From SFTJ01 sp905210415 (GTDB lineage: Bacteria; Bacteroidota; Bacteroidia; Bacteroidales; Muribaculaceae), in the NCBI GenBank assembly GCA_902476295.1, contig CABSDC010000058.1, positions 1-14,821 of the forward strand: a DNA stretch of 14,821 nucleotides, read 5' to 3'. Below are positions 1 to 8,243 of the stretch, in pieces. Both the position numbers and the translations under genes were made by a program. Every line of letters begins with the position of its first letter. The first letter of the stretch is position 1. Below the pieces are notes generated by a model. That model was not told the origin of the DNA and searched no databases. It was given only the letters and a program-made list of their open reading frames with translations.

Positions 1-33
1 GAGATCCCCGGGCGCAGCCACCGCTGTGTGACA

Positions 34-56
34 GCTTCATCGGTTAGTGATGAAGC
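34..56. terminator. Hairpin downstream of the amidase gene (possible terminator)
   Basis: A perfect 8-bp inverted repeat, GCTTCATC (34-41) and GATGAAGC (49-56), encloses a 7-base loop. It lies 16 bases beyond the stop codon of the minus-strand amidase gene, where a terminator or 3'-end stabilising hairpin would be expected. No T tract follows on the minus strand, so intrinsic termination is uncertain. Confidence 0.4.
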
Positions 57-71
57 GTGATGTTTATGCCA

Positions 72-3000
72 TTACTTCTTGATGAGTTGTACGGCTTTCT
101 TGTTAACTTTCACGATGTAAGAACCAGCAGCAAGGTTGCTAACGTTGATAGTGGCTTTGCTGCCCTCTACGTTGGCTTGTGCTGATACCATTGCACCGGT
201 GAGGTTGAAGATTGCGATTGACTCAATGTCTTCGCCAGCCTCAACGTAAACCACGTCGGTAGCAGGGTTAGGATATACATTGAGAGCAGATGCAGTCTCT
301 ACTGTGTTTACACCCGAACCGATAACCTTAATAGTAGATTTCGCTGGTGTGATAGCCTTAGGAGCTTCGTTGGTGATAGAGTAAACCAAAAGTCCCTTGT
401 TTCTGCCGTAAGCATAGAGGTTGCCTGCAGGGTCGAATGATAGCTGATTGATTTCAGTGGCAGGAGTCTTGAAGGTGAACTTGAAATTAAATTCAGGAGT
501 GCCTTCGTTCCAAGTGAGGTCGTAGATGCGAATGTTGCCGTCACCGTCGACAATAGCAAACAAGTCACATTCTTTATTAACAGCCAAACCTGCACCCATA
601 CATCCATTGAGATCCTTCATGTTGCCTGAGTTAACTAGGATTTCGCCATCGTGATTCATAAATAAGAATCCAGGAACACCTGTTGCATTGTTGCCAGTAG
701 TGCGTACCTGAGAAACGAATACACCTTGTTCGAGAGCATTTACTTCAACATTGGTGTTGAGCATCTTAGCAGAAACTGCATCAAATTGAGCAGAAGGAGC
801 TTGATTCCATACGTTCTTTGAGCCTACGTTGTAGCGGATGAGTTTGTTGCCAGCGTTGCCAGTAGGATAGTCTTCACAGAATGTGTAGAGTTTTCTGTCT
901 TCGCCCTTGCTACAGAAGCTTACGCCAGTAGTGCCACCACCGATAGCAACGCCATCGGCATTGACATATCTACCAGAACCTTCTTTTGTGCCGTCGAAGA
1001 AGTTAGTCACTTCGTCTTTGCCAGCAGCAGGGTCGTAGATCCAAAGACCTGCATGAGCGTCGCTCCAATCGGTGAGATAGAGCTTGCCGTTGCTTGTGGT
1101 GATACGCAATGGAGAAGAAGCATTGCCTGTCTTAAACGCCTCCTTAAGATAAGTGCCTTCGGCAGTGAAATCTTGTGTGTAGACTTGCAAGCCGCTTGAC
1201 TTACCTGTAGATACGTAGATTTTACCATACAAATCGCTTTCAGGATCTTTGTCTACGGTAACACCACCGCGATAGTTGCCAGAAGGAACGCTTGCAGAGA
1301 AAATCAATGATGATGTTGGAATAGCGTCGCTTTCGATTTCAACGCTCCAAGAGTATTCTGCGCCATCGGTGAGAGTGTTTGCTGGAATGCCGAATGAGTT
1401 TTCGCCCTTCACAACGTTGTTGAGAGTGAAAGAGTGTTCCTCAGTATCGTTTTTCACTACGATAGTGGCCTTAGGTGCGTCGCCAGTGCTCTTGAACTTG
1501 AGAGTGAAGTTGTCAACGCTAAGGTCGTAAGCATAGTTGGCGCGGAACTTAGGTTGTGCAACAGCGTCGGTAGTCAATTTAGAGATAGCGCCATTGCCCT
1601 TCATTGTCACCAATTCGATGTTTGCGGCAGTAGTGAGCTCGTTTTCGTCTTTGGTGACTATAGTGCGGCCAGTAGCGGCGATGATGCCTTGAGCCTCAGA
1701 AGCTTGTGCTTCGGTAGCTTGAGCAGTGGTAGTGCTTTCCACGTTGACCTTCACGAGAGTAGCCTTGTCGAAACCGTTTGTAACGTCGATAATCTTAGTT
1801 ACAGACTTGCCGTCAACTTCGTCGCCAGCCACCATGAATGAGTGACCTGCATATTTGAAGAATGAGACGTTGGCAGAAGGCTTGTTGATTAAGCCCTCGG
1901 CGAGGTCAGTGAAAGATGTAGACAAAGCAGACACTGTGCGAGGTGCGTGCTTAGAACCAGTAGCAACGAGGAAGTCTTCGTCTATTGGAGAAAGAGTGAA
2001 TGTATAGTCGTCGCCAAAGAGGTTTTTAGTGACTGTAGAGCCGATCTTGTTGTTGAACGAGTCGCTTGAGAATGCTCCGTCGGCAATAGAAATCACGATA
2101 TTCCAAACGTTGGTGCTTGAGCTAGTGGTTTCGGCAGAGAGCACGATTGTGCCATCTTCCAAAGTGCCCTTGTAGAGCATAGTGCCACCAGTGTAAGCGC
2201 GGTAGAAGTTACCAGTCTTTTGGGTTGTGAACCAAACTGCAGGATTGCCATCAGGCAGACCTGTTGCTTCGTCGGTAGCCCACTTGTAGATATTGAGTTT
2301 GCCGCGAGTTTCGCCGGCTTCCAGAACGCTGTTGTCAAATTGATTGAGAGTCTTAGCGCAACCCACGAGGACGCCTTCGGCAGTGAGTTGGATGTCAGAC
2401 AATGCAAGGATGCTACCTTCAGTGCCTTCGGTGCCAAGAGTCTTCACAACAGCCTTAGTAGTAGCGTCGATGATGTAGACGTAAGGCTTCTTGTCGGCGT
2501 CAAGAGCAAGAACATAGAGGTTGTTGCCACGAAGGATGGTGCGGCGGATGGTCTTGCCACTAAGTTCTGCGATTTCGGCGTTAGCGTAAACTTCCTTGAA
2601 GTTGTAAGCCTTAGCAGCACCGATTGCAGGGTTGTTGATCTCGTCAGGATAGTCGGTATAGACAATCTTTGGAGGCTCGTAGTCGGTAGCTTCGAGGTAA
2701 ACCATTGGGTAGGTAGTCTCGTTAGCCTTCACGGTGATAGGAGCCTTGTATTCGTCGAACAGAGGCTTGTAGCCATCAGCGGTGATGTCGAGAGTGTAGT
2801 CGTCGCCAGGTTGTAGGCCTTCAAACACAAACACGCCGTTGTAGTTGTTGTCGACGGTGTAAGAAGCCACCTCAGTGCCGGCCTTATACAGAGTGACCTT
2901 AGCGCCATTTATAGGCACCCATTGGTCGTTGGTCTTAGCAGTGTAGTTAAAGAGAGGGTTGCTCATCTTCTCGTGAAGGTCTTTCACTGTACCCATGATG

Positions 3001-3827
3001 TAGCCAGTGGTTTCGGCCTTACCGCCGAGCCAAGCGCAGAGACCGCGAGCGTAGCGCACGCCTTCTTGTCCGCAATAGTCCTTATTGAGGGCGCGGTGGC
3101 GGGCTGGTTGATAGGTGTGGAAATAGCCTTCGCTCAAGAAGCCTTGTGCGCCGTGCTTGAGCACGCCGAGGTAGCCTGTGAAACTCTTGCCATTATTCGG
3201 GTCGACGCGAGTGTCGCTTGAGCCGTAGAAACTGATGTCGCCACGAATGTTAGGGTTAGTAGGGCTGTAGAACGAAGTCACGTCAATGCCGTTGGTGTAG
3301 AAGATAGGCCACATGGTTTTGCCCATTTCGTAGCTGCCTTCCACAGCGTTGCCGTCGGCACCATCAGTACCGCGATAGATGAAAAGAGGATAGTTTGTGC
3401 TTGTGCCTTCGCTGGCAGCATTTGAGTGAACAGAAAGGAAGATGTCGATGTTATTGGCTTCTACTTCTGTACAGATTTCGCTTAGAGAGCGATTGTATTG
3501 TTCTGCATCTGGGGCACCTTTAACGTAAGGGAATGGGCCATTCTTCACGCGAGAATACATGATGTTTTCTTTCTTCACGCCCATTTTTTCGAGGGTGTTA
3601 CCCAATTTGAGCACCTTCCAGAGGTTGGTGTTCGACTCATAGAAGCCGCAAGTGTCGGGCATTCCGTTAGAGAGATTAGGGTAAGGGATGGTGGCGTTAG
3701 GACGGTCGTTAGGGCCCCAGCTGCCGTGACCCGGATTGAGGTAGATGCGCACTTCGTCGATAGTCTTAGCGTTGAGAGCGCCTGCAGCCAAAAGGGCTGC
3801 TGCTGAGTATAATAATAATTTCTTCAT
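72..3827 (-). CDS. Secreted N-acetylmuramoyl-L-alanine amidase, multidomain, with T9SS sorting domain
   Basis: The product is 1251 residues with a signal peptide (residues 1-20, ending LNA). Residues about 23-270 form an Amidase_3-type zinc amidase, which cleaves the bond between MurNAc and the stem peptide of peptidoglycan. The expected residues are visible: H34 in NPGHGSWG, E64 in GFYESN, H134 in LSVHSNA and the catalytic E233 in GFLSEGYFH. Residues about 272-376 look like a carboxypeptidase-regulatory beta-sandwich (GYIMGTV, PINGAKVTLY, DGYKP). A long central part with repeated short beta-strand motifs suggests a propeller-like region, but I cannot assign its family. The last 75 or so residues, with NVYPNPATD near their start and a SYIVKV strand near the end, match a type A T9SS sorting domain. 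Export to the cell surface or medium is therefore likely. The gene lies 10 nt after the TolB-like gene and is probably co-transcribed with it. The amidase is far longer than a housekeeping AmiA-type enzyme. Confidence 0.88.
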   Translation of the reverse strand: MKKLLLYSAAALLAAGALNAKTIDEVRIYLNPGHGSWGPNDRPNATIPYPNLSNGMPDTCGFYESNTNLWKVLKLGNTLEKMGVKKENIMYSRVKNGPFPYVKGAPDAEQYNRSLSEICTEVEANNIDIFLSVHSNAASEGTSTNYPLFIYRGTDGADGNAVEGSYEMGKTMWPIFYTNGIDVTSFYSPTNPNIRGDISFYGSSDTRVDPNNGKSFTGYLGVLKHGAQGFLSEGYFHTYQPARHRALNKDYCGQEGVRYARGLCAWLGGKAETTGYIMGTVKDLHEKMSNPLFNYTAKTNDQWVPINGAKVTLYKAGTEVASYTVDNNYNGVFVFEGLQPGDDYTLDITADGYKPLFDEYKAPITVKANETTYPMVYLEATDYEPPKIVYTDYPDEINNPAIGAAKAYNFKEVYANAEIAELSGKTIRRTILRGNNLYVLALDADKKPYVYIIDATTKAVVKTLGTEGTEGSILALSDIQLTAEGVLVGCAKTLNQFDNSVLEAGETRGKLNIYKWATDEATGLPDGNPAVWFTTQKTGNFYRAYTGGTMLYKGTLEDGTIVLSAETTSSSTNVWNIVISIADGAFSSDSFNNKIGSTVTKNLFGDDYTFTLSPIDEDFLVATGSKHAPRTVSALSTSFTDLAEGLINKPSANVSFFKYAGHSFMVAGDEVDGKSVTKIIDVTNGFDKATLVKVNVESTTTAQATEAQASEAQGIIAATGRTIVTKDENELTTAANIELVTMKGNGAISKLTTDAVAQPKFRANYAYDLSVDNFTLKFKSTGDAPKATIVVKNDTEEHSFTLNNVVKGENSFGIPANTLTDGAEYSWSVEIESDAIPTSSLIFSASVPSGNYRGGVTVDKDPESDLYGKIYVSTGKSSGLQVYTQDFTAEGTYLKEAFKTGNASSPLRITTSNGKLYLTDWSDAHAGLWIYDPAAGKDEVTNFFDGTKEGSGRYVNADGVAIGGGTTGVSFCSKGEDRKLYTFCEDYPTGNAGNKLIRYNVGSKNVWNQAPSAQFDAVSAKMLNTNVEVNALEQGVFVSQVRTTGNNATGVPGFLFMNHDGEILVNSGNMKDLNGCMGAGLAVNKECDLFAIVDGDGNIRIYDLTWNEGTPEFNFKFTFKTPATEINQLSFDPAGNLYAYGRNKGLLVYSITNEAPKAITPAKSTIKVIGSGVNTVETASALNVYPNPATDVVYVEAGEDIESIAIFNLTGAMVSAQANVEGSKATINVSNLAAGSYIVKVNKKAVQLIKK

Positions 3828-3837
3828 GGCTTATTGA

Positions 3838-4749
3838 TTATTTGTTGTTGATATTGATGATATAAGCCTCGCCGTCGGCGGTAGAGAATGCGATTTTGCC
3901 AGTTTGAGCCGAAACTTGTGGATACATGGCGATGACAGAATCGTCGGTGAGAGTTTGGCGTGTGCCATTGAGGTCTACTGCCACGATAGAAGAAGAAGTT
4001 ACCACTTCGCCGTTGTCGATATCGTGCATACCCACAACCACGTCGTTGCCATACCACTTAGGAGCGCGAACGATGCCGAGGCGAGCGGTGATGTTGCCAT
4101 TGAGGTCGGCAACGAAAGCGCCAACGCCGCAAACGTAGTAGAGCACCTTGGTTTGGTCAGGAGAAAGCGAAGCCCAGATGTAGCTGAATTGCTTGCCGTT
4201 AGGCGAGAACACAGAAGTGCGTCCGCTGCGGGTGATCATCAATTGGCCGTTCTTGATAGAGAACACAGGCGCAGAAGCCTTAGCCTTGCGGCCAGAGAGG
4301 CTTTTAGTGGCCATTTTGCCCTTGTTGATAGCAACAGCAGCATCGCCTTCGAGAGCCACACCCTGAATGTTGCGAGATTCGCTCACGAGGTTTGTAGCAG
4401 CGCCAGTGGCGAAGTCATACTTGTTGATTTTGCTTGCACGAAGGTGATTTCGTGTAGAAGTTTCGCGATACACCACTTGCGAACCGTCGTCGGAGATTTT
4501 GGCTTCGAAGCCGGCTCCGGCAGCTTGTGTGATTGTGGTGACTTTGCCTGTAGCCAAATCAAATTTGCTAAGGCCCTTGTTTTGTGCATTGGTGACTAAT
4601 ATGTAGTCGCCCAGCGGACTGATACCTGCTACCACAGCATCGTTGCTCTGAGGAATGGCAATCTTATTTACAGAAGCCACATCCAGCACCTGTGCAAAGG
4701 CAGCACTACAAGTCAAACATAATGCTAATGAGAGTAATGTTTTCTTCAT
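3838..4749 (-). CDS. Exported TolB/WD40-like beta-propeller protein
   Basis: The product is 303 residues with a clear signal peptide (MKKTLLSLALCLTCSAAFA, cleaved before QV). The mature part repeats the pattern of PD40/TolB-type propeller blades, for example ISPLGDYILVT, ISDDGSQVVYR, LSPDQTKVLYY and VSAQTGKIAFS. Each has a hydrophobic strand after an S-P/D-x-G turn. I see no catalytic residues, and propellers of this type usually bind proteins or ligands in the periplasm. It is the first gene of a pair with the amidase (10-nt gap), so a role alongside cell-wall hydrolysis is an inference from position. The 208-nt upstream gap has no clean TAnnTTTG on the minus strand. The nearest match is TACCTTTA (complement of 4875-4882), which is weak. 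Confidence 0.75.
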   Translation of the reverse strand: MKKTLLSLALCLTCSAAFAQVLDVASVNKIAIPQSNDAVVAGISPLGDYILVTNAQNKGLSKFDLATGKVTTITQAAGAGFEAKISDDGSQVVYRETSTRNHLRASKINKYDFATGAATNLVSESRNIQGVALEGDAAVAINKGKMATKSLSGRKAKASAPVFSIKNGQLMITRSGRTSVFSPNGKQFSYIWASLSPDQTKVLYYVCGVGAFVADLNGNITARLGIVRAPKWYGNDVVVGMHDIDNGEVVTSSSIVAVDLNGTRQTLTDDSVIAMYPQVSAQTGKIAFSTADGEAYIININNK

Positions 4750-4957
4750 AGATGAATGTTGTTTTGTTTTAAGGGTTAATTAAATGGTTTGATGTATTCT
4801 AACTGTAGTACCATAATAGTTTTCGCATGAAATGTTATCATGGGAAGCTTTTATAGTATCTGGTATTTGTGGTATAAAGGTAATGCAATTTTGTAGAAAA
4901 GTAGAATTTAATTTGCAGTCAGATAAGGTTTGTTAACATAATTTAAATATACCTATA

Positions 4958-6025
4958 CTAAACCGCTGCGTAGTCGAGCAGCGAGATGTAGGTGTGGATA
5001 GCTTCGCGAATCTCGATAGGGCAGATGTATTCGTCGGCAGAATGGCTGCGAGCCGAGTCGCCAGGCCCTAATTTCAGCGAAGGAAATGGCATCAGCGCTT
5101 GGTCGGAAAGCGTAGGCGATCCAAATGGCACTTTGCCCAAAGTGAGCAAGCGCTTCACCAGAGGATGCTCGGTGCTGATGCTCGAAGGGTTGAGCCTTGT
5201 AGAACGAGGCGTGAACGTGCATTGAGGAGCCGCTTCGCGAATTATCTGCAGCGTGTCGAGGTTGCTATAGGCATCGGTTGTGCGCACGTCTACCACAAAG
5301 CGGCACACGTCGGGCACCACGTTGTGCTGAGTGCCGGCGTTTATCACAGTGGTGCTCACCTTGATAGGGCCGAGCAGAGACGATTGCTTGGCAAACTGCA
5401 GGTTGCGCAGGGCATTGATGGCATCGATGGCTTTGTAGATGGCGTTGACACCCTCGTTGCGGGCTGCGTGGCCCGACACACCGATAGCCTCGGCATCGAG
5501 CACCATAAGCCCTTTTTCAGCCAAAGCCGGTTGCAAGCCAGTGGGTTCGCCAACAATGGCAACGTTGATATTGGGCAGCATAGGCAGAATCGACTCAATG
5601 CCGCCGCGTCCGCTCACCTCCTCCTCGCATGAGGCAAGGAAGATGAGATTGTAGTGCTGCTCGTGCTGCGTGAGCCAGCGAAAAGCCGCCAATAGCGAAA
5701 CCACCGAGGCGCCGGCATCGTTGCTGCCAAGGCCGTAGAGGCGATTGTCGCTGTGTGTAGGCGCAAACGGATTGAGCGTCCAGCCAGCCACAGGCTTAAC
5801 GGTATCGATGTGGCTATTGAGCAGGATGGTGGGCTTGGCAGGTGAGAAATCTGGCGACAAGCACCACAGATTATTGCCGCTACGCTTTGGCGAAAGTTGC
5901 CACTCGGTGAGTTGGTTTTGCAGCATATCAGCTACCGCATTCTCCTCGCGGCTAACTGAAGGGATGGCAATCATGCGCTCAAGCAGGCTGATGGCATCGT
6001 AATATATTTCGTCTACGTCAATCAT
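4958..6025 (-). CDS. argE: M20 family metallo-amidohydrolase, ArgE/DapE type (probable arginine-pathway deacylase)
   Basis: The product is 355 residues, a normal length for compact M20A enzymes, with no signal peptide, so it is cytoplasmic. The di-zinc site is complete: H72 and D74 (NSHIDT), bridging D103 (GSNDAGA), E134/E135 (SCEEE), E160 (VGEPT) and H328 (RSHSADEY). H186 in SGHAARN lies in the dimerisation lid domain. M20A enzymes remove acyl groups from amino-acid intermediates. In Bacteroidetes the arginine pathway uses N-succinyl or N-acetyl intermediates up to citrulline, and a member like this is the usual candidate for the deacylation step. The acyl group and substrate cannot be read from the sequence, and a DapE-like role in lysine synthesis or a dipeptidase role is possible. 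argB lies about 4 kb away in the same orientation. The start is an ATG 23 nt downstream of a promoter-like element. Confidence 0.72.
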   Translation of the reverse strand: MIDVDEIYYDAISLLERMIAIPSVSREENAVADMLQNQLTEWQLSPKRSGNNLWCLSPDFSPAKPTILLNSHIDTVKPVAGWTLNPFAPTHSDNRLYGLGSNDAGASVVSLLAAFRWLTQHEQHYNLIFLASCEEEVSGRGGIESILPMLPNINVAIVGEPTGLQPALAEKGLMVLDAEAIGVSGHAARNEGVNAIYKAIDAINALRNLQFAKQSSLLGPIKVSTTVINAGTQHNVVPDVCRFVVDVRTTDAYSNLDTLQIIREAAPQCTFTPRSTRLNPSSISTEHPLVKRLLTLGKVPFGSPTLSDQALMPFPSLKLGPGDSARSHSADEYICPIEIREAIHTYISLLDYAAV

Positions 6026-6047
6026 TATTTTAAAAACTATTTCACTG

Positions 6048-6055
6048 CAAAATTA
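6048..6055 (-). promoter_or_regulatory. Bacteroidetes -7 promoter element for the M20 gene
   Basis: The minus strand reads TAATTTTG, an exact TAnnTTTG match, 23 nt before the ATG at 6025. I see no clear -33 TTG at the usual 19-21 nt spacing. Confidence 0.5.
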
Positions 6056-6205
6056 GCGAAAAGACATGGATATGGCAGAGGATGAGATTTGGTAAAACGA
6101 ATTTGGTTTAGTTAAAAAGTGTTTCTTTTGATAATCATACAAAAAACAATGTTAATGTATAGACCGAAACAGCGAAATAAATGCCATTGAGAACGAATTT
6201 TAGAC

Positions 6206-6213
6206 TAAATTTG
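6206..6213 (+). promoter_or_regulatory. Bacteroidetes -7 promoter element for the acyl-CoA ligase gene
   Basis: TAAATTTG matches TAnnTTTG exactly. Its last base is the first base of a GTG codon at 6213 that could otherwise be taken as a start. Transcription should begin about 7 nt downstream, so the GTG would not be in the message and the ATG at 6240 is the likely start. Confidence 0.6.
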
Positions 6214-6239
6214 TGGATAAAAGATACAAACTACTGACT

Positions 6240-8051
6240 ATGAACAAAAGAATGGTGGAAATATTGGCTCACAACGCAGTGAAATTCGGTGACCGTGAGG
6301 CAATTCGTTTCCGTGACTATAAAACTCAAAAGTGGACAAGCCTATCGTGGAAAAGCTTTAAGCAAGCGGTAGATCGTATGGCATTGGCGTTTGAGATGCT
6401 CGGTCTTGAGCCAAACGAAAAGATAGCATTGTTTACACAAAACTGTCCAGGTATTTTGATTTCGCACTACGCAGCATTCTACAATCGTGCGGTGGCGGTG
6501 CCTATCTATGCTACAAGCAGTAAGGATGAAGTGGCATTTATCACAGCCGACTCTGAAGCGAAGTTGCTCTTTGTGGGCGACCAGAAACAATATGAGATAG
6601 CGCTGCGTGTGATAGAGACAGTGGATTGCATCAAGCGCATCATTCTTCTCGACCCAACTATCAAGTTGACGAAAGATGATAGCAATTCGCTATATTGGAA
6701 CGACCTATATGCTATGGCAGATGGCGCTACCGAAGCTGACCGCGAAACGGTGATGACTCGCTTGCAGGGCGGCACATTGGATGATTTGGCTTATTTGATA
6801 TATACATCTGGTACAACAGGCAAGCCTAAGGGTGTGATGCTCACACAGGGTAATTTCACAAGCCAGATTGACACACACTTGAGAACATTACCTTATGTCA
6901 CCAGCGACGATGTGTCGTTGTGCTTCTTGCCACTGTCGCACGTATTTGAGCTCGGATGGACAATGGTGTGCCTCGCAATAGGCGCGAGGGTGGTACTTAA
7001 CTATAATCCAAAGGAAATACAGGCAACAATCAAGGAAGTGCATCCTACATGTATGTGCAGCGTGCCACGCTTCTGGGAGAAGGTGTATGGCGCTGTGATG
7101 GAGAAGATGCACAAGTCGCCGCTCGTGGCTAAGAAGCTCATGAAGGAAGCCATCGCAGTGGGTATCCGCCGCAATGTGGTGTATCTGGGCAATAGCCGCA
7201 AAGTGCCAGCAATGCTTGAGATGCGATATAAGACGCTCGACAAACTTGTGCTCAGCAAGGTGCGCGATGCCATTGGTATTAACAAGGCAACCATCTTCCC
7301 AACAGCCGGTGCTGCTGTGAGCGACAATATCGTGGCATTCCTTCGTGGCGTGAATCTGCCTATCGTGGTGGGTTATGGATTGAGCGAAACCACAGCCACA
7401 GTGTCATGCTACCGAGAAGGCAATTTCAAGATTGGCACTATCGGTAAGGCGCTTGATACGTTGGACGTGAAAATCGGCGAAAACAACGAGATTCTCGTGA
7501 AGGGACCATCGGTGATGAAGGGATACTATAATCGCCCAGAGGAAAGTGCCAATGCATTCACTATTGACGGTTATCTGCGCACAGGCGATGCCGGACGTAT
7601 CACCGAAAATGGCGACTTGGTGATCACTGAGCGCCTCAAGGACTTATTTAAGACATCAAATGGTAAATATATCGCACCACAGGCGCTTGAAAGCCTCTTG
7701 GCAGAAGACCAAATGATAGAGCAGGTGGCAGTGATTGGCGACCAACGAAAGTTTGTGTCAGCGCTTATCGTGCCTGTTTATGCCGAGGTTGAGGCATACG
7801 CTCAAAAGAATAAGATTGGTTATCACGACATGAGCGATTTGCTCAAGAACCCAGAAATCGTGAAAATGTTTATGGAAAACATTGATGCCCTGCAGGCAGA
7901 TATGGCTTCGTATGAACAGATCAAGCGCATCACTTTGTTGCCAAAGCCATTCACCATGGAGAGCGGCGAGCTCACCAACACCCTCAAGGTGCGCCGTAAT
8001 GTGGTGGCTAAGGACTACAAGAAAGAGATCGAGGCGATGTATGCCTATTGA
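6240..8051 (+). CDS. Long-chain fatty acid-CoA ligase (AMP-forming)
   Basis: The product is 603 residues and belongs to the ANL adenylate-forming superfamily. It activates fatty acids with ATP and CoA through an acyl-adenylate, feeding lipid synthesis or degradation. The P-loop-like signature YTSGTTGKPKG is at residues 188-198, the A5 motif GYGLSET at 378-384 and YLRTGD at 445-450, with D450 the ribose-binding aspartate. The hinge segment RLKDLFKTSNGKYIAP comes next. The lysine-rich C-terminal lid (SGELTNTLKVRR) is complete. Length and motif spelling fit the LC-FACS (FAA1/ACSL-like) branch rather than acetyl-CoA synthetase. A frame extension back to GTG 6213 is open, but that codon overlaps the -7 promoter element, so I chose ATG 6240, 27 nt after the element. 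The gene is monocistronic, with a hairpin at 8120-8160 downstream. Confidence 0.9.
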   Translation: MNKRMVEILAHNAVKFGDREAIRFRDYKTQKWTSLSWKSFKQAVDRMALAFEMLGLEPNEKIALFTQNCPGILISHYAAFYNRAVAVPIYATSSKDEVAFITADSEAKLLFVGDQKQYEIALRVIETVDCIKRIILLDPTIKLTKDDSNSLYWNDLYAMADGATEADRETVMTRLQGGTLDDLAYLIYTSGTTGKPKGVMLTQGNFTSQIDTHLRTLPYVTSDDVSLCFLPLSHVFELGWTMVCLAIGARVVLNYNPKEIQATIKEVHPTCMCSVPRFWEKVYGAVMEKMHKSPLVAKKLMKEAIAVGIRRNVVYLGNSRKVPAMLEMRYKTLDKLVLSKVRDAIGINKATIFPTAGAAVSDNIVAFLRGVNLPIVVGYGLSETTATVSCYREGNFKIGTIGKALDTLDVKIGENNEILVKGPSVMKGYYNRPEESANAFTIDGYLRTGDAGRITENGDLVITERLKDLFKTSNGKYIAPQALESLLAEDQMIEQVAVIGDQRKFVSALIVPVYAEVEAYAQKNKIGYHDMSDLLKNPEIVKMFMENIDALQADMASYEQIKRITLLPKPFTMESGELTNTLKVRRNVVAKDYKKEIEAMYAY

Positions 8052-8119
8052 TAGGGTGGTCGCGATAGAATAAAGATTGACTATAAGTAATAAAAACGAC
8101 GATAAAACAATAATGAAAG

Positions 8120-8160
8120 GCAGAGGTGGCACGATATGTGTAGCCTCTGCTTGCTATTTT
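8120..8160 (+). terminator. Probable terminator of the acyl-CoA ligase gene
   Basis: GCAGAGG (8120-8126) pairs with CCTCTGC (8144-8150). An inner CAC/GTG stem closes a GATAT loop, and T-rich sequence TTGCTATTTT follows. It begins 68 nt after the ligase stop codon. Confidence 0.6.
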
Positions 8161-8206
8161 GGGGTAATCGTAGGGAATATGTGGGGATAAAGTGATAAAA
8201 AATTAG

Positions 8207-8214
8207 TAACTTTG
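8207..8214 (+). promoter_or_regulatory. Bacteroidetes -7 promoter element for asd
   Basis: TAACTTTG matches TAnnTTTG and ends 30 nt before the asd ATG, similar to the other promoters in this window. No convincing -33 TTTG is present. Confidence 0.55.
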
Positions 8215-8243
8215 TGCCCCGAAAACCAACAAATTAACTATAA

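Noticed and set aside
3904..4599. Plus-strand open frame of 231 codons opposite the TolB-like gene
   Set aside because: Antisense shadow. It is rich in Ala, Val, His and Arg in the way reverse-complement reading of this genome's codons produces, and it has no promoter or ribosome site.
4750..4957. Possible small RNA or riboswitch in the 208-nt gap upstream of the TolB-like gene
   Set aside because: The gap is A/T-rich, and I found no strong hairpin, terminator or recognisable aptamer core. It probably holds only the promoter of the operon and the 3' end of the M20 transcript.
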